Part shown: piece by piece, positions 17,791 through 26,061 of the stretch
Layout: each line of letters begins with the position of its first letter
How positions within the stretch are numbered: the first letter of the stretch is position 1
DNA from: Neobacillus novalis NBRC 102450
GTDB taxonomy: Bacteria; Bacillota; Bacilli; Bacillales; Cytobacillaceae
Reading direction: 5' to 3'
DNA: 64,000 bases
Assembly (NCBI RefSeq): GCF_001591805.1
Contig: NZ_BCVP01000010.1
Location: forward strand, 248,001 to 312,000
Program-made: the position numbers and the translations under genes
The notes under the pieces: generated by a model
Told to the model about the DNA's origin: nothing
The model's input: only the letters and a program-made list of their open reading frames with translations
Databases searched by the model: none

Positions 17791-18734
17791 TAGTTTCCGT
17801 CCTTTCCTTTAAACTGTACTGGTCCACCTTCCATGCGGACCATTCCTCCCATCCTGCCATTACCGCCCATTCCTCTCATTTGATTTCCAGAGGAGCTTCC
17901 ACTTGTAGCTAATTGCGGTAATTGTACCGTTTCACCTGCAGTAAGACCTTCAGTGATTTCCACAAAATCCTCATTCGCTAACCCGGTTTTGACTGTCTTA
18001 CGCGCGCTTTCTTGATTTTGATTATCTGAAACTTCGATGACAAATTTTTCCCCATTGACTGTATGAACAGCATCCAGAGGAACATAAAGAGCATTATCTT
18101 TAGATGCAGTTAGGATGCTTGCCTCCGTACTCATTCCCACTTTAAGATTATCTGGTTTGTCGATATGAATGGTAACATCAAAAGTAGAAACGCCGTTTGC
18201 TGAAGTCCCTTCCTCAGCAACTGAAGACACTTTTCCAGTGTAACTCTGATCCGGATAGGCATTTACTTTTAAGTTAACAGTTTGATCCATTTTAATTTTA
18301 GGAATATCTAACTCATCGATTTGAACAACTGTTTGTAAGTCCTTGTAGTTCGTTAAATGGGCGACAGCTTGTCCATTATTTACCCGTTCTCCGTTTTGGA
18401 CCGCTATAGTGGTAATCACCCCATCTGCTGGAGCGATAATGGGATCACTTCCATCCACATATGTCATTAAGATCGCTCCTTTTTTAACTTCCTCTCCAGC
18501 CGAAACGAGAACTTCATCTATTTCATTGGTATCAACTGTAGACTTAATATCCTCGCTTGTTACCGGCTGTACCGTTCCCGACCCGCTAATCTTGACATCT
18601 AATTTTCCTTTTTGAACGACTGCTGTTCTTTCTTGTCCCATTGCTGCTTGTGGACTTGATTTTGCCGAAACCCATTGGTATCCGACAAATCCCACAATCA
18701 GAACACCCAATGCAATTAAAATCCATTTTTTCAT
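17790..18734 (-). CDS. Membrane fusion protein (MacA/YknX-like)
   Basis: About 314 aa. One N-terminal helix (KKWILIALGVLIVGFVGY), then a short barrel-sandwich/lipoyl region (GTVQPVTSEDIKS ... ADGVITTIAVQNGERV) and a beta-barrel/membrane-proximal domain. It lacks the long coiled-coil hairpin of Gram-negative MacA, as usual for Gram-positives. The tail is Gly/Met/Arg-rich (MRGMGGNGRMGGMVRMEGG), an unusual feature that could bind metal or simply be disordered. ATG 18734 has AAAGGAG upstream; an upstream extension would run through the promoter. First gene of the exporter operon. Confidence 0.88.
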   Translation of the reverse strand: MKKWILIALGVLIVGFVGYQWVSAKSSPQAAMGQERTAVVQKGKLDVKISGSGTVQPVTSEDIKSTVDTNEIDEVLVSAGEEVKKGAILMTYVDGSDPIIAPADGVITTIAVQNGERVNNGQAVAHLTNYKDLQTVVQIDELDIPKIKMDQTVNLKVNAYPDQSYTGKVSSVAEEGTSANGVSTFDVTIHIDKPDNLKVGMSTEASILTASKDNALYVPLDAVHTVNGEKFVIEVSDNQNQESARKTVKTGLANEDFVEITEGLTAGETVQLPQLATSGSSSGNQMRGMGGNGRMGGMVRMEGGPVQFKGKDGN

Positions 18735-18812
18735 CGATTCATACTCCTTTTCTAATCCTGGGCAAATACCAGAATGCTTTTTAATTGGAATAAGCCTATT
18801 ATTATCTTCGTT

Positions 18813-18829
18813 CCTTAACTTTTCCTTAA
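18813..18829 (-). promoter_or_regulatory. TTAAG-N6-TTAAG site upstream of the macA-like operon
   Basis: Minus-strand TTAAG at 18829-18825 and 18818-18814, 11-bp period, spacer GAAAAG. A -10-like AATAAT starts 11 bp downstream (18803-18798). Probable binding site of the OmpR-family regulator encoded at 15178-15849. Confidence 0.6.
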
Positions 18830-18839
18830 AGATAAGCAA

Positions 18840-18868
18840 TTGACACTCCTTTTCGTTTGTTTTATAGT
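18840..18868 (+). promoter_or_regulatory. Sigma-A promoter of the marR-MMPL operon
   Basis: Perfect -35 TTGACA (18840-18845), 17-bp spacer and -10 TATAGT (18863-18868), placed divergently about 20 bp from the macA-like promoter. Confidence 0.75.
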
Positions 18869-18880
18869 TAAAGAGGTGAA

Positions 18881-18899
18881 TAGTTAAACAGTTGAACTA
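18881..18899 (+). promoter_or_regulatory. MarR-type operator
   Basis: 19-bp dyad TAGTTAAACAGTTGAACTA with 8 of 9 arm positions matching, just downstream of the -10; an extra half-site ATAGTTAAA lies at 18864-18872 over the -10. Fits autorepression by the MarR protein encoded 23 bp downstream. Confidence 0.6.
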
Positions 18900-18921
18900 A
18901 ATTAGTGAGGTGGAAAATATT

Positions 18922-19383
18922 GTGACTAACCAGATTATTCAGGAGTTAATCGACCGATACGTGACTGTTTCTTTTCAAGTTCATAAAAAGGCGGAGTCAT
19001 TAATCAAAGGGAAAATTGGCGATGATTTAACCAATGACCAGCACTACATATTAAGGTACATTTCTCAGTCAAGGGAATGCACTTCCTCTGAATTGGCTGA
19101 TGCTTTTGAAGTGAATAAAAGTGCCATCACGGCGATTATCAACCGAATGGCCGATAAAGGACTCATTAAAAGAACTCGTGATGAAAACGACAGGAGAGTT
19201 GTATATTTAACGTTAACGGATGAAGGCAATATTCTTTATCAGAACTGCCAAGAAAAAATTCAATTTCTCGTGGAATCCATTATTACTCAATTTGAAGAGT
19301 CAGAAATTAAGAATTTTATCAATACGTATGAAAAATTAGCGCAAATTTTAGACAAGAAGAAAAAGGAAGAACTGGGGGAATAA
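18922..19383 (+). CDS. MarR family transcriptional regulator
   Basis: About 153 aa winged-helix dimer. The DNA-binding region reads SELADAFEVNKSAITAIINRMADKGLIKR with the wing RDENDRRVVYLTLTDEG. GTG 18922 is preferred because GAGGTGG lies eight bases upstream; an earlier GTG overlaps that site. The stop is 4 nt before the MMPL gene, so the two are co-transcribed. The arrangement matches ydgG-ydgH of B. subtilis, where the MarR protein represses the exporter. A palindromic operator lies over the promoter start region. Confidence 0.92.
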   Translation: MTNQIIQELIDRYVTVSFQVHKKAESLIKGKIGDDLTNDQHYILRYISQSRECTSSELADAFEVNKSAITAIINRMADKGLIKRTRDENDRRVVYLTLTDEGNILYQNCQEKIQFLVESIITQFEESEIKNFINTYEKLAQILDKKKKEELGE

Positions 19384-19387
19384 CAAA

Positions 19388-22300
19388 ATGAGAGCAATAA
19401 TTAGAGGAAAATGGTTCATCCTCGTTGCATGGATTGCTGTGATCACCGCTCTGTTTATGGTCGCTCCAAATATGGAAGCACTTGTCCGCGAGAAGGGACA
19501 AATTAAAGTACCCGCAGGTTATTCATCGACCATCGCCGAAAAAGTCCTCAAGGATGCCCAGTCGAGTGAAAACAAAGGCAGTCATCTTCAAACAGCCCTA
19601 GTCTTCCATAGTAATAAAAAGTTAACAAAGGATGATTTTTCGACAGCAGAAAAAGCGGTAAAACTAATTGAAAAGAATAAGAATGAACTTGGAATTACTG
19701 ATATCCTCACACATTTCAATCAAGAACAGCTTAAGGATCAGCTTGTTTCAAAAGATGGGAAAACCATTCTTGTTTCGCTAAAAGTAACCGCAAATGGCCG
19801 GGAAGCTAAAGATATTTCGAAAGATTTATATAAAGTGATTGATGAGACCAAGCTTGCTCATTATTATACAGGCGGCTGGGTCATCGGAGAGGATCTTGTC
19901 ACAAACTCACAAGAAGGCTTGAAAAAAACAGAAGGAATCACTGTTGGTTTCATTTTGATTGTTCTCCTGCTAGTGTTTAGATCTGCTGTCGCACCGATTA
20001 TTCCGTTAGTAACCGTCGGCTTCAGCTATCTTACGGCACAATCAATCGTCTCAATATTAGTGGATAAGTTTAACTTTCCACTGTCAACCTTTACACAGAT
20101 TTTCTTGGTCGCCGTCCTGTTTGGGATTGGTACAGACTATTGTATCCTCCTCCTCAGCCGCTTTAAAGAAGAACTGGCTAAGAGAGATAATGCGCATGAA
20201 GCGATTGTTACCACTTATCGAACGGCTGGAAAAACCGTTTTATTCAGTGGTATGGCGGTTTTAATTGGCTTTGCATCGATTGGTTTTTCAACCTTCCAGC
20301 TTTACAAATCGGCAGCCGCCGTTGCCGTAGGTGTGGCCATTCTATTAATCGCGCTTTTCACTGTCGTGCCCTTTTTCATGGCCGTGCTTGGAAAAAAACT
20401 ATTTTGGCCTTCCAAAGGCAAGCTTGAGCATGGTGATAGCAAATTCTGGGGCTTTGCCGGCAAATTTGCCCTAGCGCGTCCGTTGATTGCCTTTATCCTT
20501 GTCGCCGTCATTTCGGTGCCGTTTTTATTCACCTATAAGGGTCAATTATCCTTTAACTCACTTGAGGAAATCAGTGATGATTATCCTTCGATAAAAGGCT
20601 TCAATATCATAGCTGACTCATTCGGTCCCGGTGAATCGATGCCAACACAAATTGTCATCAAAAACGATGATAAGATGAGCACATCGGATTATATCGCGCT
20701 AACAGAAAAAATCAGCCAGGAGCTGAAAAAAGTAAATGATGTAAAAACCGTTCGTTCTGTAACCCGGCCAACAGGCGCACCGATTGATGATTTTTATCTA
20801 TCGAAACAAGTAGGCAGCCTTGGGGACAGACTTGGTGAAGGAAATGACGGCATCAAGAAAATCAGTGACGGTCTTGCCGAAGCAAGCAGCCAGATGGCAG
20901 CAAACCAGCCAAAAATGCAGGAAGCTACAAATGGGCTTCACACCTTGATTGATGGGACCAATGACCTTAAAACCGGGGTCGGTACCATTGAAGATAATCT
21001 GACTAAAATTCAAAATGGTTTAAAAGATGGTTCAACAAGTATTGCCCAGGCACGTGCCGGATTAGTTGAAATAAAGGCTGGGGCTGAAAAAGTCCGTGAT
21101 GGCGGCAAACAACTACTTGAGGGTTATAAATCCGCCAGCATAGGCATCGGAACACTTAAAGGCTATTATGATGATCTTGCAGGGAAAGTAGATTTACTAA
21201 ACAAAAGCCTAGTTGCGATGGATTCATATTTCACTGGTCTTGAACAAGAATATCCTACGATTGACCAAAGTGAAAACTATCAAGCTATAAAAATGACGAT
21301 AAAAGGTGTTCCAGGTAATCCGGATGCTCTAGGTGCACAAGCGGCAACTCAACAATTAGCCGGCGGCTTGAAGCAAATAAATGAACAACTGACAGGAGCA
21401 AAAAACGGACTTAATATGGCGAATGGCCAATTTGAAACAATAATTGCCGGTCAAGAACAGCTGGTAGGTGGGTTGGATCAGTTTATTACAAAAATCGGCG
21501 CTCTTGAAACAGGGCTTGCCGAAGCGGCTGACGGACAAGGAAAAATTATTGACCAAGGCCTTTCACCTATTTCTAGTGGTTTGGATGGCCTGAAAAACGG
21601 ACAGCAGCAATTCTTAACTGGTTTTCAGGATATAAACGGTCAAATCACTCAGCTTTCAGATGGCTTAACCCAAAGTGCGGATGGCTTGAATCAAGTTTCA
21701 AACGGTCTCAACTCCGCTGAGGATTATTTTGCAGATGTAGCGAAACAAAAACAGAACGGTTTTTATATTCCGCAGAACGTATTGGATAGCCAAGACTTTG
21801 AGCAAGCACTCAATGCTTATATGTCAGCGGATCGCAAAGTGATGACGATTGATGTCGTCTTTAATAAAAATCCGTATTCCAATGCAGCGATTAATCGAAT
21901 CCCAGAAATAAAGCAGGCGGTCAAACGAGCAGTTAAGGATACAAAGCTTGAAAATGCAAAAGTGGCCGTTGGCGGTGTATCAAGTATGCACAATGACCTG
22001 GATACCATTTCCAAGGCAGATTATTCTCGGACCGTTGTACTTATGCTTATCGGGATTAGTATCATCCTAATCATTTTACTGCGTTCCATCATTATGCCGC
22101 TTTACTTAATTGGTTCCTTAATCCTAACCTACTTTACTTCAATGGCAATTTCGGAAATGATTTTTGTTCATTTGCTGGGTTATTCAGGTATAAGCTGGGC
22201 GGTACCATTCTTTGCCTTTGTTATCTTGGTAGCGCTTGGGATTGACTACAGCATATTCTTAATGGACCGGTTCAACGAATACCGGGATTTACCGGTTGAA

Positions 22301-22552
22301 CAAGCGATCCTTCAATCGATGAAAAAGATGGGCACCGTCATTATTTCAGCTGCCATCATCTTAGGTGGGACATTCGCCGCAATGATGCCATCCGGCGTTT
22401 TATCATTGCTCGAAATTGCTACAATTCTATTAATCGGCCTAGCATTGTATGCATTAATTGTCCTGCCATTGTTTGTCCCTGTAATGGTGAAAACCTTTGG
22501 CGAAGCCAACTGGTGGCCTTTTAACAATAATAATGTAAATAACTTGAAATAA
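19388..22552 (+). CDS. MMPL/RND-family exporter (YdgH-like)
   Basis: 1054 aa. Two MMPL modules: the first at about 1-370 with GIGTDYCILLLSRFKEE, the second at about 875-1045 with ALGIDYSIFLMDRFNEYRD. The conserved Asp in G-x-D-Y marks the proton relay of this RND subgroup. Between them is a long extracytoplasmic region (about 470-830) of heptad-like repeats with frequent GL..G and ISDGL-type motifs, resembling the YhgE/Pip-type coiled-coil stalk. Longer than B. subtilis YdgH mainly through this stalk. Likely drug, lipid or toxic compound efflux controlled by the upstream MarR. Confidence 0.9.
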   Translation: MRAIIRGKWFILVAWIAVITALFMVAPNMEALVREKGQIKVPAGYSSTIAEKVLKDAQSSENKGSHLQTALVFHSNKKLTKDDFSTAEKAVKLIEKNKNELGITDILTHFNQEQLKDQLVSKDGKTILVSLKVTANGREAKDISKDLYKVIDETKLAHYYTGGWVIGEDLVTNSQEGLKKTEGITVGFILIVLLLVFRSAVAPIIPLVTVGFSYLTAQSIVSILVDKFNFPLSTFTQIFLVAVLFGIGTDYCILLLSRFKEELAKRDNAHEAIVTTYRTAGKTVLFSGMAVLIGFASIGFSTFQLYKSAAAVAVGVAILLIALFTVVPFFMAVLGKKLFWPSKGKLEHGDSKFWGFAGKFALARPLIAFILVAVISVPFLFTYKGQLSFNSLEEISDDYPSIKGFNIIADSFGPGESMPTQIVIKNDDKMSTSDYIALTEKISQELKKVNDVKTVRSVTRPTGAPIDDFYLSKQVGSLGDRLGEGNDGIKKISDGLAEASSQMAANQPKMQEATNGLHTLIDGTNDLKTGVGTIEDNLTKIQNGLKDGSTSIAQARAGLVEIKAGAEKVRDGGKQLLEGYKSASIGIGTLKGYYDDLAGKVDLLNKSLVAMDSYFTGLEQEYPTIDQSENYQAIKMTIKGVPGNPDALGAQAATQQLAGGLKQINEQLTGAKNGLNMANGQFETIIAGQEQLVGGLDQFITKIGALETGLAEAADGQGKIIDQGLSPISSGLDGLKNGQQQFLTGFQDINGQITQLSDGLTQSADGLNQVSNGLNSAEDYFADVAKQKQNGFYIPQNVLDSQDFEQALNAYMSADRKVMTIDVVFNKNPYSNAAINRIPEIKQAVKRAVKDTKLENAKVAVGGVSSMHNDLDTISKADYSRTVVLMLIGISIILIILLRSIIMPLYLIGSLILTYFTSMAISEMIFVHLLGYSGISWAVPFFAFVILVALGIDYSIFLMDRFNEYRDLPVEQAILQSMKKMGTVIISAAIILGGTFAAMMPSGVLSLLEIATILLIGLALYALIVLPLFVPVMVKTFGEANWWPFNNNNVNNLK

Positions 22553-22559
22553 TATTCGT

Positions 22560-22592
22560 GCACGCTGGTCATAAAGGTCAGCGTGCGTTTTA
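22560..22592 (+). terminator. Terminator of the marR-MMPL operon
   Basis: GCACGCTG pairs with CAGCGTGC, followed by GTTTTATA, directly after the MMPL stop. Confidence 0.75.
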
Positions 22593-22740
22593 TATAGGGG
22601 CAGTTCCCATCGATTATGTCCTATTAAAAATAGAGCGACAACAGTCGACAAAATAATATTTTAAAAATAAAAAAAATTCCTTTTATTCACATAATATTCT
22701 GTTATATAATAATAATGATTAAGGACAAAGGGGGAATTTT

Positions 22741-24198
22741 ATGGAGAATTTTGTTAACTGGCTCAATGATATCATTTGGAGTCCCGCACTTATTTACTTA
22801 TGTTTAGGGACAGGATTGTTTTACTCTATTGCAACTAGATTTCTTCAAGTGAGACATATGAAAGACATTATTCCTTTAATATTTAAAGGAGGAAAATCAG
22901 AAGCAGGTATTTCCTCATTTCAAGCATTAAGCCTTGCACTATCAGGTCGGGTTGGAACCGGTAATATTGCTGGTGTAGCTACTGCAATTGCCTTTGGAGG
23001 TCCTGGTGCAGTTTTCTGGATGTGGGCAATTGCGTTCTTAGGGGCAGGTTCAGCCTTTGTTGAAGCAGCCTTAGGTCAGGTTTATAAAGTAAAACAAAAC
23101 GGTCAGTTCCGTGGTGGCCCTGCCTATTACATAGAAAAGGGATTAAAATTGAAGTGGTATGCAGTGTTGTTTGCGATTGTAACCGTCATTGCAACAGGGG
23201 TGCTTTTACCAGGTGTTCAAGCCAATAGTATTGCGTCAGCAGTTGAAAACGCTTTCTCTATTAAACCCTGGATAACAGGTCTTGTAATCATTGTTTGTTT
23301 AGCCATCATTATTTTTGGTGGAGTTAAACGGATAGCTCGAGTTGCTGAATTTGTCGTACCTTTCATGGCTTTAGGATACATCATTGTCGCACTTATCATT
23401 ACGTTTATAAATATTTCAGCATTACCAGGCGTAATTAAATTAATCTTCTCGAGTGCATTTGGAGCTGATGCAGCATTTGGAGGAATATTAGGGGCCGCGA
23501 TTTCTTGGGGAGTTAAACGCGGAATCTATTCAAATGAAGCTGGCCAAGGTACGGCGCCTCATGCTGCCGCTGCTGCTGAAGTATCACATCCCGCAAAACA
23601 AGGAATTGTTCAAGCATTTTCAGTCTATATCGATACATTATTTGTCTGCTCTGCAACCGCATTTATGATATTGATAACCGGAATGTACAATGTTAAACCT
23701 GATGAAAATACAGTGCTTGTCAATACTCTTGGCGATGTTGAACCGGGGCCAATATTCACGCAAAGAGCAGTAGAATCTGTCTTCCCAAGCTTCGGTGCTC
23801 CATTCGTTGCGATTGCCTTATTATTCTTTGCCTTTACAACGATCATGGCCTATTATTATATGGCAGAAACAAATCTAGCCTATATTAATCAAAAAACAAG
23901 ACGCGTATGGACAGAATTTGTTTTAAAAATTGCCTTTTTAGGAATGACGTTCTACGGAACAGTGAAAACCGCAAAACTTGCTTGGGCCATGGGAGATATT
24001 GGTGTTGGAAGTATGGCTTGGCTAAATATCATTGCGATCCTGCTTTTAACTAAACCTGCCTTGAAAGTTCTAAAAGATTATGAGGCACAGAAGAAAGATG
24101 GAAAAGATCCAGTTTTCGATCCGGTTAAAATCGGTCTAAAAGATGCAGATTTCTGGGAGAAAGAATATACTTATATTGAAGAAGAAAAGACTGGATGA
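22741..24198 (+). CDS. Sodium:alanine/glycine (AGCS) symporter
   Basis: 485 aa polytopic membrane protein that imports Ala, Gly or Gln with Na+. The family motif GTGNIAGVATAIAFGGPGAVFWMW lies near residue 75, and the substrate-pocket segment GIYSNEAGQGTAPHAAAAA near residue 263. Some 10-11 helices are visible. It most resembles AlsT/GlnT-type proteins of Bacillus. AAAGGGGG precedes the ATG. The 150 bp upstream is AT-rich with a TATAATAATAATG stretch as likely -10; the gene has its own terminator. Confidence 0.93.
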   Translation: MENFVNWLNDIIWSPALIYLCLGTGLFYSIATRFLQVRHMKDIIPLIFKGGKSEAGISSFQALSLALSGRVGTGNIAGVATAIAFGGPGAVFWMWAIAFLGAGSAFVEAALGQVYKVKQNGQFRGGPAYYIEKGLKLKWYAVLFAIVTVIATGVLLPGVQANSIASAVENAFSIKPWITGLVIIVCLAIIIFGGVKRIARVAEFVVPFMALGYIIVALIITFINISALPGVIKLIFSSAFGADAAFGGILGAAISWGVKRGIYSNEAGQGTAPHAAAAAEVSHPAKQGIVQAFSVYIDTLFVCSATAFMILITGMYNVKPDENTVLVNTLGDVEPGPIFTQRAVESVFPSFGAPFVAIALLFFAFTTIMAYYYMAETNLAYINQKTRRVWTEFVLKIAFLGMTFYGTVKTAKLAWAMGDIGVGSMAWLNIIAILLLTKPALKVLKDYEAQKKDGKDPVFDPVKIGLKDADFWEKEYTYIEEEKTG

Positions 24199-24215
24199 TC
24201 ATAATAATTATAATA

Positions 24216-24246
24216 GACTGACTGTATTAATACAGTCAGTCCATTA
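24216..24246. terminator. Bidirectional terminator
   Basis: 11-bp perfect stem GACTGACTGTA/TACAGTCAGTC with a 4-nt loop between the convergent symporter and serine hydrolase genes. Confidence 0.75.
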
Positions 24247-24277
24247 TTTTTAATAGGAATAAAACACTCTTATACTA

Positions 24278-25051
24278 CTATTCTTCAACTAAATGATCAT
24301 ATAAATGCTTACCAATTTTACTAATTAGCTGCTTAGCTGCAAAGTGGTTATCCAATTGATCTGTTAATACTACAGCATACGCGGTTTTCCCGCCGTACTT
24401 GAGGATCGCACAATCATGCTCGACATTCGGCAGCCCGCCTGTTTTACTTGCCGCAAAAACCCGATCAAGGTCCATCATTGCCGTAAGCTTATCATGGAAC
24501 TGTTGGTAATGCATAATTTCTACTGCAAGCTTGCGGCTTTCTTCTGATAAAAAATCCCCTTCATTAATTACCTTCAAGCATTTGATCATATCCGATGGAC
24601 TAGTAAAATTATTATAGCCTTGCTCAATGGCTTCAAAATCCATCATTTTTCGGCTGAGTTTAGTATGCTCCATCGATAATTTTTCAATAGTGCTGTTAAT
24701 AGAGTCCATTCCTAATAAATCTATTAATAAATTAGTCGTCGTGTTATCAGAAACGGTAATCATTAAGGTCATTAGGTCTTTTATCGTCATTGATACTTTT
24801 GCCGATAATGCCTGCAGGACACCTGATCCGCCAACCCTTTTATCAATGGTCGTTAACTCATTCAGGTTTATTTTTCCTGTTTCAGCCTGCCGGAGTCCCT
24901 CAATTAATATCGGAACCTTTATCACACTTGCGGATGGAAAGACTTCCACACTGTTTAAAGAAATACGTTTATTCGCAATTTCAACCGCTATCCCAATTCT
25001 CCCTTGAAAGCAGGTAATTTCTCCCTTTATTTTCTCCTCTAAGGTCAACAT
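24278..25051 (-). CDS. Serine hydrolase, class A beta-lactamase fold, cytoplasmic
   Basis: 257 aa. The three hallmark motifs of the penicillin-recognising fold are present: S-x-x-K as SASVIK (near residue 41), SDN as VSDNTTTN (near 102) and KTG as SKTGGLPN (near 208). The omega-loop region reads MDFEAIEQGYNN, not the E-x-x-L-N of true class A enzymes. No signal peptide, so it acts inside the cell. It sits 3 nt after ykfD as the last gene of the dpp-ykf operon, suggesting an amidase or peptidase acting on imported murein peptides. Beta-lactam resistance is unlikely. Confidence 0.82.
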   Translation of the reverse strand: MLTLEEKIKGEITCFQGRIGIAVEIANKRISLNSVEVFPSASVIKVPILIEGLRQAETGKINLNELTTIDKRVGGSGVLQALSAKVSMTIKDLMTLMITVSDNTTTNLLIDLLGMDSINSTIEKLSMEHTKLSRKMMDFEAIEQGYNNFTSPSDMIKCLKVINEGDFLSEESRKLAVEIMHYQQFHDKLTAMMDLDRVFAASKTGGLPNVEHDCAILKYGGKTAYAVVLTDQLDNHFAAKQLISKIGKHLYDHLVEE

Positions 25052-25054
25052 CGT

Positions 25055-26059
25055 TTATCTCGTCGCGGCAACTTGCGAATAATCCTGGCCGCCGGTCCTG
25101 TTTTTATCATATAAATGACAAGCAACAAAATGATCCTTGTCTATTTCCTGCCATTTTGGTTTTTCGGATGCACATACTTCCATCGCTGCTGGGCAGCGTG
25201 TTCGAAACACACAGCCGCTTGGAGGATTAATTGGGCTAGGGAGCTCCCCTTGTAAAATAATCCGTTCCCGTTGATCCTCCACATCCGGGTCAGGAATCGG
25301 AATCGCTGACAGCAGTGCTTGGGTATAGGGATGCATCGGCTTATTATACAGCTCAGTGCTGGACGTTAACTCTACTAATTGACCTAAATACATGACGCCA
25401 ATCCGGTCGCTGATTTGTTTTACCATGGAAAGGTCATGAGCGATGAATAGGTAGGTTAACCCTTTTTCCTTTTGAAGCCGCTTCAACAAGTTCACCACCT
25501 GGGCTTGGATGGACACATCTAAAGCGGAAATCGGTTCATCTGCAATAATAAATTCGGGGTCCAGCGCCAGTGCACGGGCAATGCCAATTCGTTGGCGCTG
25601 GCCGCCGCTGAACTCATGGGGATAACGATTGGCATGGTCTTTATTTAAGCCAACATCCTCTAATAATTGATAGACCCGCTTCATTCGTTCCTTTTTATTT
25701 GGATAAAGGCCATGAACTTCCATCGGCTCAGAGATAATTTCACTTACGGTTGATCTCGGGTTTAATGATGCATATGGATCTTGAAAAATCATTTGGATTT
25801 GCCGGTGAAAGGCAAACCGTTCCCGCGATTTTAAGTTGTGAATGTTTTTCCCGTTAAAAAGAACTTCCCCTTCTGTCCGGTCATATAGGCCGATGATTGT
25901 CCTGCCGGCAGTGGATTTGCCGCAGCCCGATTCACCAACGATGCCAAAGGTTTCGCCCTTATTAATATGAAATGTTACCCCGTCAACCGCTTTCAGGATT
26001 TCGCCATGCCCTAAATCGAAATGCTTTTTCAAGTTATTTACCTGTAGTAATTTTTCCAT
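25055..26059 (-). CDS. ykfD: Oligopeptide ABC transporter ATP-binding protein (OppF/DppF-like)
   Basis: 334 aa. Walker [10 protein letters not shown], signature FSGGQRQRIGIARAL, Walker B FIIADEPISALD, and the C-terminal oligopeptide-transporter segment with the Cys-containing PSGCVFRTRCPAAMEVC (family Fe-S site). It supplies the second ATPase for the dipeptide/murein peptide importer whose first ATPase is dppD. The ribosome site GGAGG lies in the end of ykfC, and the start is 2 nt after that stop. Part of the dppA-ykfD operon. Confidence 0.93.
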   Translation of the reverse strand: MEKLLQVNNLKKHFDLGHGEILKAVDGVTFHINKGETFGIVGESGCGKSTAGRTIIGLYDRTEGEVLFNGKNIHNLKSRERFAFHRQIQMIFQDPYASLNPRSTVSEIISEPMEVHGLYPNKKERMKRVYQLLEDVGLNKDHANRYPHEFSGGQRQRIGIARALALDPEFIIADEPISALDVSIQAQVVNLLKRLQKEKGLTYLFIAHDLSMVKQISDRIGVMYLGQLVELTSSTELYNKPMHPYTQALLSAIPIPDPDVEDQRERIILQGELPSPINPPSGCVFRTRCPAAMEVCASEKPKWQEIDKDHFVACHLYDKNRTGGQDYSQVAATR

Positions 26060-26061
26060 AA

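Noticed and set aside
18735-18839. N-terminal extension of the MacA-like protein
   Set aside because: The upstream in-frame codons run over the promoter and TTAAG site, while ATG 18734 has a strong ribosome site and starts a membrane anchor.
24278-25051. Beta-lactam resistance gene
   Set aside because: No signal peptide, non-canonical omega loop and position at the end of the murein peptide operon argue for a housekeeping hydrolase.
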